Of a stretch of DNA of 64,000 nt, positions 25,498-38,094 are shown piece after piece. Made by a program: the position numbers and the translations under genes. Below the pieces are notes generated by a model. The model saw nothing but the letters and a program-made list of their open reading frames with translations, made no database searches and was not told the DNA's origin. The stretch is from positions 1,465,541 through 1,529,540 of the forward strand of contig JANPWX010000062.1 of assembly GCA_024734555.1 (NCBI GenBank). Reading direction: 5' to 3'. The DNA comes from Trochalopteron elliotii. Taxonomy: Eukaryota; Chordata; Aves; Passeriformes; Leiothrichidae. Position 1 is the first letter of the stretch. Each line of letters starts with the position of its first letter.

Positions 25498-25594
25498 TGC
25501 CCAGCTTTGGTCATCACTATCCAGCTGTGCACCCAGTGTCGGAAGCAACAAAGACTGATGCTACCCATGTCACCAGGAACCTGTTAGAGAGCAA
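25498..25594 (+). other. Candidate internal coding exon, 97 nt, gene unknown
   Basis: The segment is bounded by a good acceptor (pyrimidine-rich stretch, then TTCTTGCAG ending at 25497) and a good donor (CAA followed by GTATGT from 25595). Of the three frames only one is open. It starts after two bases and reads PSFGHHYPAVHPVSEATK, ending in THVTRNLLES with two bases left over. The peptide is rich in His, Thr, Ser and Pro and lacks the Lys/Asn/Ile/Phe bias of the chance frames around it. Base composition is higher in GC than both flanks. I do not recognise the protein. It could be a rare exon of a large gene whose other exons are outside the window, an exon of a long non-coding RNA, or chance. 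The 3' phase is compatible with the candidate exon at 27445. Confidence 0.3.
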
Positions 25595-26381
25595 GTATGT
25601 ATTTACCTTCACACTTTATCTCTTCTAACTGTATTTTTATGCTCATTTAAATTTTTTTCTGGAAGCTGTGTTCTTCAGCAAGGTGAGCAGGAAAGTTGTT
25701 GTAGAGCTCCAACAGTGTTAATTAAGGAAAGGCATATGTAATTATTTTAACACATTTATTGAAAATGTGCTTTATTAGTTTTCCTGTGTGAATGATATCA
25801 GATTTAAAAAAAAAAAAAAAGAAAATGCAGTTTACTATTGAGGGCATAATTGTGTATTTTTACAATTAGAGGTCGTTTTAAACTGGTCCAAAATGTCAGT
25901 GCAGTCAACATGGATCTGTTTAATACATCCACATTATCTCATTAGTAACTCTCAGAAAGGCTACCTTTATTTTATTTTATTTCTGACTTATGAAACAATT
26001 TCAGTACACTTTAAATCTGTGCTAAAGAGACAATTTCCAGTATAGGATCATTATGACTTCACTGAAAAAGCCACCTGTGCTTATATGTTATTTTATATTG
26101 TTCTTTTTACATCAACAAATGTAAAAATCCCTGCCTAAAATTGTTTCAGCAAGTCACATCATTATACTTCAGCTTCTTTCCAGACTGTTCCTTCAGAAAG
26201 TGCTCTTTGCTTCATGCAAGTGATCATGATATGTTCAGCTCTGGTTTGACGATGAGATATCCATTATTTCAATTGCATTAAGAAGAAGATAGACAAGTAA
26301 AAATATTAGTAGGAATGCTATGCAATAAATGGAGTTGTTCCTCTACATCTCAGGTACAACTGAGATGAGTATTGCTATGCC

Positions 26382-26488
26382 ACAAAATCATAGCATCATA
26401 GCATAAGTTAGGAAGGAAACCTGGAGGCTAGGTTGCCTTAGTGCAAAGTCCTGCTCAAAACAAGTCCAGCTAGATCATGTCTAGGCAG
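26382..26488 (-). mobile_element. CR1 LINE 3' fragment, antisense
   Basis: The complement of a CR1 3' end: tail octamers ATCATAGCATCATAGCAT at the left, then GGAAGGAAACCTGGAGGCTA (usual GGAAGGGACCTCTGGAGGTC), then CCTGCTCAAAACAAGTCCAG and CTAGATCATGT. Many substitutions point to an old copy. It lies between the two candidate exons. Confidence 0.75.
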
Positions 26489-26989
26489 TGCTAGAGATTA
26501 CCAATTTCAGTGATAAGGGAATAAGAAATACCTCAGCCTGTGCCAGCGATACAAATTCTAGATCAACGCATGCTTGCATAACTCAAAAACCCCAATATTC
26601 CAATCTGTTCTTTTTTACCAGAAGCGTGCAGATAAAATTTATGCCAAATTTAGGAACTCAGGTTATTTGGCAAAATCTATGGAAAAATATAAAGTAGCTA
26701 TTTATTGTTGTTGTTTAATTTATTGAAAAAAATTATTTATCTTTCAGATGCTTAAAGAAAGCAAGTATTAAAGTAAGAAAAACTCCAAAACATGCTGGAT
26801 CACTCTAAACCAAGACAACTAATGGTGAAAAGCACTCATACTCTGGGGGAGGCCCAGAGTAAGAGACCTGAGAGTTTTCCTAGACCTTCATGAGATATAT
26901 GCTCACTTTACCATACCAAAATGTATTTATTATGTGCTGGAACTGCTGCAGAAAACGAAAGAATCTGATCTGAGATTATTTCTAGCTAT

Positions 26990-27020
26990 TAGAAATAACT
27001 ATTCTAGCTAGTTATTTCTA
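26990..27020. repeat. Perfect inverted repeat, 12-bp arms
   Basis: TAGAAATAACTA at 26990-27001 pairs exactly with 27009-27020, with a 7-base spacer. A further direct copy of TTATTTCTAGCT begins at 26977. This is probably a small replication-slippage product, with no transposon signature. Confidence 0.75.
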
Positions 27021-27444
27021 GCTTAGCACCTAGTTGAAATTCAAGGACAAAACCAACTGAAATTGAGGACATGGCACCTATAATAAATGTATCTCAGAAG
27101 GTTTATTTTAGACTAGCTCTAGTCAAATCTTATGTATTAGCAGTTGCAGGCTCACTGGGTGCTCTCCTTGGAAGTGCAGTTGAGTTTCATTTGAAGGGAA
27201 TTCATCTTATGCGCTCTCAAAATGCTCTGCAGTGCAAACAGAGGGGTAGCAAATGGGAAATTTTGCTTTAAAAAATCATTCCTCTTATTTCTAAAACCCT
27301 GATATAGGAGGATCAAAAGAATCAGAATTACACCTATGGCTTCTTATATGGAGAATTAGGAACATAAGTTTCTTCCACATCTGGAAGAGCAACCTTAGAA
27401 AACCATTTAAATTTTAGCATCTGTATTTCCTCTTCTGCTGGCAG

Positions 27445-27625
27445 AAGAATTATCTGGTTTGAAGTGCTAGCCAGTGCTGTACAGGTCTCAGCAGAGTCCT
27501 CATCCCAGTACCTATTTGCCTTCTCGGATCCAACATCTCAGCGTGATTTCACCAGTGATGTGACTTCCATGTTAGAGACTGACACTATGACTGCTCTCAT
27601 CCAAAATTACTGGAGAGGCATTTAA
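27445..27625 (+). other. Candidate 3'-terminal coding exon, gene unknown
   Basis: An open frame runs from after a stop at 27365-27367 to TAA at 27623-27625 (85 codons without an early Met). Inside it a good acceptor, TTTCCTCTTCTGCTGGCAG, ends at 27444. An exon from there would encode about 60 residues, starting RIIWFEVLASAVQVSAESSS and ending QNYWRGI. The composition is balanced (Trp, Gln, Asp, Ser) rather than AT-driven. The stop overlaps an AATAAA hexamer at 27624-27629. The first base completes the split codon left by the candidate exon at 25498-25594 (AA+A, Lys), a match expected by chance one time in three. No known family is recognised. Treat as a hypothesis. Confidence 0.18.
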
Positions 27626-28336
27626 TAAAACATTCAGGACATTAAAACTGAGAAGATGCCTAAACTTGCGATCCTTTCTCACAGACAATTTAGGATGGCA
27701 GTTGTTTATCAAAGTTTTTACTGGATTTAATCAATTTACTACATCTCTTTTATAAGGAGAGACTAGATGCAGCCTTTCTGTTATGTTTGGGCTGTTGTTT
27801 GACCATGTTGTGATTTCTATAAAATCAAATTATTTTTAATATATTCAATGAACCTATTGTATTTAATATTAGAGTATAACTCTCAAATTTTGCAAAAAGA
27901 CATGACTGATATTAAGAGCAGTATTATGATACCTATGCCAAAGATGTTTGCACTGATCGTGTGATGCAAAATACAAAAATAAGCTTAGGAGTAATACCTT
28001 TCTTCCTCTGAGTGACCATCTAAATCAGAAAATTATATAGACAAGTTGCTATTAGTCTTCTGCAAGGTGGGATAATATTAACAAGAGACAGATAAGGACT
28101 CACTCATGCTCACAAAAAGAAACAAAAAAACAAACCAGCCCAAAACCTTAATCAAATTCAGTGATTCTTCCCGAAATTTTAGTGGACATAAAATATTTCT
28201 TTTAAAGCAGGAGCACATAGTTACTTTTCCTGTCTCATGACTGGCCACTCTCACTACTTTTCAATTAATTGAGAGAGGTCAAATAAAGACCATCTTTTGT
28301 CGTGTATTTAAACAGTAAGTGAAAGTTTCTCTGCTT

Positions 28337-28391
28337 AAAAAAAAAAACAAAACCAAAACCAACCAAACAAAAAAACTCCACAAACAAAACA
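28337..28391. repeat. A-rich CAAA/CCAAA simple repeat
   Basis: An A11 run followed by irregular CAAAA, CCAAAA and CCAAACA units. Low-complexity sequence, with no retroposed body or target duplication recognised next to it. Confidence 0.8.
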
Positions 28392-29883
28392 CCAAGGAAA
28401 CATATTTATCTATCATAGCTAAAAGATGGACACTGGTACAGGGAAAATACCTGCTTTTCCCCACTGTATTTCTTTTTCACTAGTTTATTGATTCTGTTAC
28501 CTTTCTTGTTGCTTTGTCTCCTGTTCTGAGGTATCTGATTTCTTTTATCCCTATTTAGGAGAACTATGAGTCAGAATTATGGACTGTAGACCTAGAGGAA
28601 ATATGATAGTGGCTGCCATATTGCTGTTCATCATTACAATCTATAAATCCTTTTATTAAATCAAATTTACTTTTCATTCTTCTGTATAAAATTTAGTGAG
28701 TCTAACAAACAAACAATACACATCTCCCTCCCTCAATCTTTTTATATTTCTCTTATTTCTATTGATAAAAACACCGTAAATCAACTTATTGCCACATTTT
28801 TACCCCAGAAATTTTATTGTATTGGAATGTTATATATCTGAGAGTGAACATCAAAGTAATGCTCTCTGCCTTGTACTGCAAGAGTTTCACATTCGAAGTT
28901 CATAAGTTAATAAAAAAAGTGTCTAGTAAAATCAAGATTTAGAATTATAACAGCTTCATTAAATCAGTTTTTGTCATTGCAAAAAGTGGCCTTCTAAACC
29001 CTGTAGGATTAAACAGCAGATCTCTCCCAAACACTTGTCCTTCCTGCCACTGCTGTAACAGCTTAATACTGTGGGGAAATTTGGGTATTCGATGTGTTGG
29101 CTCATACACACAGGAGCAAGACAGTCTTTACTGCCAACTCTTTCCAGAAACAGAGAAGCAGATCTCATGATGTGCAAGTATAATAGTCCTTAAATTTATA
29201 CATTTCCTCTGTGATGCACTCGATATACAAATATGCTGAACTGTTCACTGCTATTCATGTTCTTGAATGGGAACTTTTGCAAATGAGTCACAGAAAAAAT
29301 AGATTACTTTTTCTTACCCCTACACTTTTAATGTAGCTGTGCTTTACTCAGTGATGTGGAAGTCTCTCTCCATCTCTCCCCAGCTCCCCAACCCATACAT
29401 ATATGGGATAGATATATGCATATATTTTGGACACTTTTGCCATTAGTTATCTGAAAAATCTATGAGGCTGACTTGTAGGAAACAGTGGGGAAATTTTTCC
29501 TCTTATATTACCATCTTCTTGTAAATAGAGGCTTTGTTATTTTTGACAGAAATAGTAGCATGTACATAATAAATCTGTAGGTAACCAAGAAGAAAAAACT
29601 GTTTTCAGTTTTTACAAATAGGTAGCAAAGCTGCTTTCCATCTGATTCTTCATTTTGGTTGTACTGTCTTATAAGTATTACAGGTGCTGGACCTATATTG
29701 TCACCTTCTCTTGTAGTTCCAGAGACAGGACAGCTTGCAAAAAAGCTTCATTTTGCATTCCCGTGGTGTGCTGAATCCTGTGAAAGGATTCCCAGTAGTT
29801 TGTCAAATCCATTATGATTGTATCAGTTTTTATATGCTTCATAATAGGAAACAGAATTAAACTCAATGTTATACATATATGTA

Positions 29884-29903
29884 TGTGTGTGTGTGTGTGT
29901 GTG
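29884..29903. repeat. (TG)10 dinucleotide microsatellite
   Basis: Ten uninterrupted TG units, preceded by a short TA-rich section (ATACATATATG). A usual polymorphic type. Confidence 0.92.
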
Positions 29904-32900
29904 CATAGAGATACAAATGAAGGCAGAGGGAGAGAAATAAAAATAGTTGTCAAAAATAATATAATCCCATGATATTGCTACATACGTAACCTGCTCAGAA
30001 AACCACCTAAGGTACAAAATGTTAATTATCAGTAGAAGTAGAGTTATAAAGGTGCAACACTTCCCACCCATCCTTGAGACTACAGGTCATTCCTTTGTCA
30101 TTGAATGCTTCTTTAATTGCTCATGTTATTAGCTGACAGAACCTGTTCACCCTAGTAAGGTTAAATTCTTTTATTTAAAGGCAGACAAGAAAAGGAGGAC
30201 AGCAAAACAGGGTAGAGATGCAAAATTAGTCACAATCATGAAAGGGCGCCAATAATAGGGGCAATAGCCATTTAGTAACTCAAACCATTAGAAGTCACTT
30301 GGCTGCGAAATTAAAGCAAAAAAACAGAAAAACAGAGCTTCTTCTTGATCTCTAAAGCAGAAAGAATCCCATAGTTTTCTTGCATCTTGCTGCTTGGAAT
30401 GCAAGAAGTGAAAGCGGCAGGCTTGTTTCTTATCTGGCAAGAACTAAATGACCAGCAGTGAAATAATGTAAAAATAATTGTGGTTTTGCAAGTCAAAATT
30501 CCTTTTGGAAACTGATCTGGTATTCTGTTTGTTTAAGGATAAAACAGCTAGTTGGTGTCAGTGAGCTGTTGGACTGAAAAAGCTCATCTCCAGGATTCTT
30601 CCTTGACTTCTTTGCTTTACTAAGTGTTCTTGGACAGCTCCAAAGAACATTGTCCTGAACAGAAAAAAAAGATTACTTTATTCTCAAGTTGCAATTATCT
30701 TCCCCAAACCTCAGATGGCTCTAACACAGCTCATTAATATGTCATGCCCACCAGTTTCATTCTTCCACCCAGACCTACCTCTTCTTTCCCTGAGGAGCTT
30801 TTCTGCTCAGCTCAGCTATGCACAGCTCTTGCGGGCTCACTATGGGTCCTTCACACCACGAGTGCTGTGAGAACACTTTTGTTGTGTCTGTGTGCATGAA
30901 GCTTTGCACATGTGCCTTTTCTTTCTGTGCTAATTGCTCAGATGCAGAAGACCAGAAACTCCATCACAGCAGACTTTGGATTAAGGTTGATTTAGGTCAC
31001 TGAATAGCAGTGATGGGATATACATTCTTCAGAAGCCCTCCACAGTTTCTTGATGTGTTGTGTTTAATGAAGAGTAGTAATTAACCATGACCAACCCTGT
31101 AAATTTTAACATGCTATTGTTAATGAGACTATACTTCAGCTGCCACTTTGTGAACACCAATTTCAAACAGAAAAGAAAGAAATTAAAAATATTATGAAAA
31201 ATGTAGGCACAATGACCATCAAAATATTTATTATGAAATTACTGATCTTCAGTAAAAATTCAGTTTGAAGCAAATTGACATTGTTGATGCACTGAAATTT
31301 TAATTCATGACTATAGTTGTTTGAATTGTTTTGCAAATGTAGGTAATGTTTTTAAAGCAGGTTTCTCCTTTGTTAAGCCTTTTTAGCTTTCACATTTGAA
31401 GTTTATCTGTTCAGATGTTGACCTTGATTGCTCTGTTCTCTTTTTGTGTTTGGGTCAGTTACTCATCCTAAAATAAATAAAATTCCTAAGTTTTTTATCT
31501 GAACTAACTGGATAGATACCTACCAAAAAAATAGCACAGGAGGCTTTGATTTGGACTCAACTTTTGCTTTTTTTAATCTGTTTTCCCCATAGCTTTGTTT
31601 TTTTACTTCTTCTTCGAGTTTCGGTAAAGGTAAGCACTGCACTTCAAAGTAAGAGCTTCCCTATAGAGGAAATCTATCAGGGTTATTTTTCAATATCATT
31701 TCTAATTACACATTGACCCAGGTACCTATTTGGTCCAAGGGTTCATTACTGGTCTGCTGACCTTGGAAGAAAAAGTGTTTTTTAAATTTTTTGTTTGCTC
31801 CATTTCAGAAGTAGAATTACAAGAAAGCAATCTTAATGGGATATAACAGGAAAGAGAATTAAGAAATAAGTGTGAGTACAGTGGTATTCTGGGCTTTTTT
31901 CTAACATAGACAAGTCCAATGCCTAGCAATGGGCAATGCAGAGGCCCAACAGAACAGTTCTGATTTTGAAAGTACACAGTACCAAAGAGTACCAGAATTA
32001 TTTACTGGGACTACTTCAGCTGTTCTATTTCACTTACAGTATTCACCTTACAGCCTGCTTTCAGCTGCCTGGTCTTGCTCTTCCTAAGTTCTTTCACTTT
32101 CACTTTCAGGAATTGCAGATTGCTTTCCTTGTTAGTGCGTGTGGGTCTGCTTATTATTCTGCTTGCTGAGGGTACAATAGGAAACTCAATTTCTGAGTTT
32201 AGCTATGCCAAATATATATCTGACACTGATTTACTGCAATTTTTTGTAAACCTAGTTTGACATTGTCTGTGTTCCCAAAGAGAAGAAAAATCACTGACAT
32301 TTAGAAATTGTTCCCTGTTACAAGATAATGTTCTTTCTCATCAGAAAAAATAAACAAGACACAGGATGTCAAACAGATCTTTCAAAATGCCACTCAGAAT
32401 TTTCATTTCAATTTTACTTATTCTTATCTTGAAACTGAATATTAGCCTCACCAAAGTCAACATTGAACTCCCTTTTTATAAGGTCTGTCACAAAACAGTG
32501 TGTGGGCGGCTTATGCCTCTTAATGTCTCTTCCAAATATCTATCTCCCCAAGTGCTGTTATGTTGTAACAGAGGCTCTCTGAGACTGACCACAGCTGACT
32601 ATGTACTCTATTTGGAGAAAAGGATTTAAAATCTTCTCTTGTAATATCTTTCTCAAAATACACGACCTGCAGAATGTGCTCAGGAATAAAAGAAATCTTC
32701 TTTTATTTCTTTTTATTTTTTTTAATAAAGGAAAAAGTTATGCATTAGCCACAAACCCAAGAAGTCAGATTTACTATCTGTAAACTTTCAATAATAGCAC
32801 TTCAGTAAAAAAGAAAGTCCAATATGTTCATTTATATAGCTTTTCAAAGGGATGTTATGAAATTACTTCATTGGAGCCTACAAGGATTGACAAAAAGAAT

Positions 32901-33318
32901 CTTTGCAAGTAGCTGGTTATTTTGTTTAGCTAGCAAAAGCAATAGCTCAAAACTGAAGCCAATCAAGTTCTGAGAGGACGACATTTTCTTTAATCTAAGG
33001 AAGCAATGACATTGCAATCATTTTGCTCAAAGACTGTTTTCTTCTTTGAAGCCTTGCTAAAGAGGCAGTAAATCCAAGCTTGTCTGATTTTTTTCAAGTT
33101 TATCTGCTGGTTATATAAAACCTATTGTCTCTTCCCAGAAGCTTTGCTTCCTTTATGTCTATATTCTGGTGTCTTTCTAACATATACACTACATTTCATC
33201 CTAATAAAGACAACTTCCTCTAATAAACCATTGAGCAAAGCACTATGAACTTGGTAAGGATTATCAAACCATGACCTTAAGTGTTTCTCTGAGCTTAATT
33301 TATGTCAATTACATGTTT

Positions 33319-33342
33319 AATTTTTTTTAATTAAAAAAAATT
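33319..33342. repeat. 24-bp perfect palindrome of A and T
   Basis: AA, T8, AATT, A8, TT reads the same on both strands. It is made of two homopolymers, so chance or slippage explains it, but it can extrude as a hairpin. Confidence 0.8.
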
Positions 33343-36300
33343 GAACAAATTAGCCAAAAAATATCTTCATAGTAAGAAAACCAGGAAAAAGGCAATCTGT
33401 GTGGGCAATTGATATCCTATTTTATCATAAAAAGGTTAAACGGAGGGGTTTTTTTTTCTAAAGTAGATTTCATTAGGAGAATCATTGCATGCCAGACAGC
33501 TCATGGCCTGAGTCTCTATGCTTTGCAAAATAAGATCTATAAAGTCTAAGAAAGTTCAGATTTCAAAAAAATACACACTGGATTCCTTATATTTTTATTT
33601 TTTTTTTAAATCCCAGTATTTCGAATTTTTTTTTGAAATAACGAATAAAGAAAAATTTTCAATGAGGTGTCCTCATGTTCTTCAAATGTTACACATTTGA
33701 ATAAAAAGAATTAGAGATGAAAATTAGCTCAGACTCTCCTTGTGTTCTATTGTAGTTTTCAAACACCTCACTTTCTAATGTGGGAATTGAAACCCAACAT
33801 TCAAAATTTAAAGTTCAAATTTTTAAATTTTTCTCACAAATGCAGATGAAAAATACCAAGAACCTATATGGGGTACCTTCTATTCTCTGAGAAATGGAAG
33901 TACTGAAGTTGATATATTGTCATACCAGTAGACTGGAATTTGAGGTCTAGGTTCTGCTGTTCCAAAGCTGCTCTTGAAGCAAGGGCTTACAGACACCTGA
34001 AACAGCTGCAATAGCATGCCAGCTGCAGTTTTGTTGAATGCTTGCATACCCAAATGGTAGGGAAGACATTACATCATCATCTGCCAAGCCACCTAGCACA
34101 CCTTGAAGACAGTGTGGAAGGGGATGTCATTGCCTCTGCATTCTGCACCATCAACAGTGTCCATCACTATAAAAGAAAGAGAGAGTGGGAGTTAACCTGC
34201 AAACATGAAAAATTATTCCTAATTCAGTATGTAGTTAAGGCTGGCAGAGTTGGGAATAAAGGGGAAGGCCATAATGCACTGGATTTTCTGCACATTTTTT
34301 GGAGTTCAAATTGTACCCCCAAAACACTGAACTATGGCTCTAGTTTACATCCTAGTTTGAATACATACTAATGACTCAAGGCCCCTGGAACCGAAGGTAT
34401 CATTGTCTTTGGTTTCTTCCACAGTTTTGGCAGACCTGTATGGAGAGGCTTTCAGTGGAAACATTAGTATTAATATTAGATTAGGATGAATCACAGTGGT
34501 TGAGGTTAAAGTGAGGTTTGCATTTAAAATTATGGATTGTTCAGAAGACGATGTCTTCATCCTGCTAAATGTCTGAAGCCAGAATGGGAAGTGTGGGCAG
34601 CCTCTGAGTGGGTTTTTGCCAGGGAATGACTACTACGAATGGAGGCAGAAGTGGTTTAAGAACAGATGTCCCCACACACAACCACATGAAAAGTGTCAGT
34701 TCATCATTTTGCAATAGCCAGATCACAAAACTGGTAAGGAGTGCCTCAAAATTTGCTCCACCATGAGCCACTAATACTATAGTTAGTATTGACAGTACAA
34801 TTACATTTAGTCTCAGGAGAAAAAGAATAGGTTTATTGCCAAATTAGCAAAGGCTAAGTTAAGGACTGTTGTTTCACATTACAACAGCTTTATTGTGGGC
34901 TATGTTTTGGCTGTGACAGTAGGTTACTATTAAAAGTATTTTAGAGGTTAGAAACAGCATACATTTTGGGACAAAGACCTCAATTTACTGCTGTGTTCTA
35001 CAAAGCCCACAAAACTATTCTTTGTGACTTGAATGTCCAGATTAGTTTAATACTTAGATGCTACAGATAGGGTCGCAGGTGGACTAGACAAAAGTTAGGT
35101 ATAGAGATCTAGTCATCGAGAGAAGGGCTTTCTACATTTCCAAATTCTGTGAGGCCTATGAAGATATTGAAAGATAACTGCTCCAAATCAAAAAATCAAA
35201 AATTTATGAATCACCATATTACAGCTCAGTACAGAAATAAAATTAGGCCTCAAGCCATTTATGATTGAAGTTAAGATTAATGACCTCACAAAGCTCGAGA
35301 TGTATGAGTGAATACATCCCACCATAATATGTCATATTACATTTTCTTAGAATTTTTTTCTGGCATGTATATGATAATACGTTTCTGCAAAAATTGTAAA
35401 TATAGCACAGAGAACAAGAAAAATCTCACCATGCATTTTTCTGTATAAATCTATAGTAAATCAACTGCACCAGAGCTGATGGAAAAAAAACGTCTCTCAG
35501 AATAGGGAAAAAGAATTCAGAATAAATTAATTCAACATATGTTAAATATGTCTCACAGTTTGATTACTGAGTTCATTTAACACATATTTCTGAGCTTGGC
35601 TTGGCTTTCTTCATTGCTTTGCAATTTTGTTTTACAAATTTTGTGCTTGACACTTTATGTAAGATGGGAATCACACTCCAAGACTTACAGTAATACCGGT
35701 GTAAATTGGGCATAGAAGCAGGGAGCAAAATGGTATACCTGGATATATACTGATGCACCTGAAATGAAAATATACCCCACTTCCTTGGACGGTATTAGGA
35801 AAAAGACTGAGCTAAAAATAACCTAGTGTACATACAACTGTCTGCCCTTCTGAACACATTCTTCTTAAATCCTATATATGTGGACAGATCCATTAAACAA
35901 GTGTTTTCCAGTGACATCACTAGAAAAATATTTTCTTTCTTTTTTGGCAAGTCTTTGCCTTTTTGTTTTCATCTAGGTGTATACTATGTTTTGAAGATAC
36001 AAAATTAAACACTGAACATTATATTACCTGTTAATAGTTTTGAATATTTTAATGGGAGTTATCCACTTGTCTATGACCTTCCAAGTTTAAAATAACCTTA
36101 GTATGTGCTTGAGACTTAGTGTTGTTTGCACATATTCAAAACTGTGATTCTGAAATGAAAATTTAATGAATTTCACCACTACTGTTTGTTTAAAGAGTAA
36201 TTAAAATTCATTAAAGGCACCTTAATATTATTTTCTTGCTTAAAACTACTTTTTCATTTAAATTGATGGAGGAAGCCAATAATTAAAATGTCTTGACCAC

Positions 36301-37608
36301 AACATATATGATGTCTAGTCCAGGCAAACACTTCAAATTTAACCAGCTGGATGAAATATAATTGTCAAAGTGGCTTAAAAATTCAAATGGCTTATACATT
36401 TGCAGGAGCTGGTTATGTAGGCATAAACATTCATGCAATGAAGGTTTCAATTCGCAATACAAACTGAAAACAGCACTCTATAGAATGCATTATCAAGTGT
36501 AAACAATCACATACAAGACTAAGAGCCAAGTATGTGGCTGTGTGCCACAGTGCGTCAGTGTCTCAGTACCAGCCTAGAAGAGGCCCTGATGCCAAGGAGG
36601 ATGACACTAGACACAGTTCTGTCTGTGCTAGTCAACCCAAGAGAAGAGTATATCCCAGTATATTATTTTTTCAAGCTTGCTCTTCCTCAATGTCCATCAC
36701 AATTTAACCTTGTACAAGCCACAATTTTTTAAATTTGCATTTTCATGCTTATATTACTGTAAATTAAAGTAAAGAAATCCTAGTAAAAATTTTACATGGT
36801 ACTTGTAACATATCCAGAAACACTGAAATTCTTTCTAGAGCTGAGAATATACATTTGATTCTTTTTCTTTGTTTGCATTGTCTCAAACCACACAAACTGG
36901 TTGTGAATAGTTTACCTCATGTACTGAAATCACACTGGTTATTCATAATTGAGCACAGAACTCAAATTGTGCTGTTTCAGGTTTCTAACTGGATAGATGC
37001 ATGTCACAAAGAGGGAGAAATATTAAAAAAGTGATGCCATTACTGATTTACTGCAGGTTGGGCTCTGAATAGAGAATCTCCGAATAGGGTTTCTTAAACA
37101 TAACTCTTTTACTTTGCCATATTTTTCATATGTGATTTTTCCTGGGGGAAAGGAAAATGAAGGATTTACCATGAAACTCAGTTAATATTTACCCTTAATA
37201 TATGAATCCAAACTCGTCCTGCATTCAGCATTTTCTTAATTATTTTGAACTGAGTTAGAACACTTTTTGGACTGAGATTATACACTTCCTATGCTCTAAA
37301 GGATTCAAAATATGTTTTTAAGAACCACAGTCTCCTTTTGTCCCATACATTCATGCATGCCACTGAAATATTTTAAATGGATTGCTTTTGTTGAGATGCA
37401 GTAGTTGCAGGTTAAGAAGCAGGTCTGCTTTTAAAGAAAGATGAACCAGATCTTTGTCTGTGATCCCTAGATTTTCAGAAAAATATAGGAGACTGTGCAC
37501 TTAATTTTTCTCTGGAAATATTGCAATAATGAATGAATAGAAAAGATGAAAAACGCAGTGCAAGAAAGACCTATACCTTACAATAAGGAAATTATTTCTG
37601 GAAAAAAA

Positions 37609-37655
37609 TCTCTTTCTCTTTATCTTTTCCTTTTTCTTTTCCTTTTTCCTTTTTT
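37609..37655. repeat. Pyrimidine-rich low-complexity tract
   Basis: Irregular TCTTT, CTTTTC and CCTTTTT units over about 47 bases with a single purine at 37622. Confidence 0.8.
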
Positions 37656-38094
37656 AAAGGAAAAATTAAAAAGTGCTTTGCAAATGTGCAAAGCCATCCA
37701 TGATTTCACCCATGAAGTCATAGATGAACCCCCAAATCTCGTTAATGATTTAAAAAACCCGATAAAAAAATATAACTCTTTTTCTCCCTATACATACAGC
37801 TAGCACTGGTGATCACTCCTAGCTTTTGATACAGTGAAAAACCTATGGGGGCTCTTTGAGTCCTTGTTTGTTTGCTGCTATGTTCCAAGTTATTCCCCAT
37901 ATCCTAAGGGGAAGAATATTAAATGACCTCCTGGTTAAGACAATTGTAAAAAGGCACAATTTATTCATACCAGCTAGAATAGACAATAAAGTAACAAATC
38001 TTATAAAGACACAGATGAATAAACAAATGGAAAAAATCACATTTAATTTGATCATGTCAAGATTACCTCATAAGAATATGTCTCTCAAACAGCT

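Larger units (their letters stand above)
27630..38094. other. Long AT-rich non-coding stretch with simple repeats
   Basis: About 10.5 kb with no recognised gene. Simple repeats at 28337-28391, 29884-29903, 33319-33342 and 37609-37655 are listed separately. Open frames of 60-109 codons (for example 34042-34371 plus) show no family resemblance. Slightly GC-richer patches at 30705-30990 and 34040-34160 have no identifiable content. Confidence 0.5.

Noticed and set aside
34042..34371. A 109-codon plus-strand open frame
   Set aside because: It has a reasonably mixed composition, but no domain is recognised and there is no Kozak or splice support. Kept as chance.
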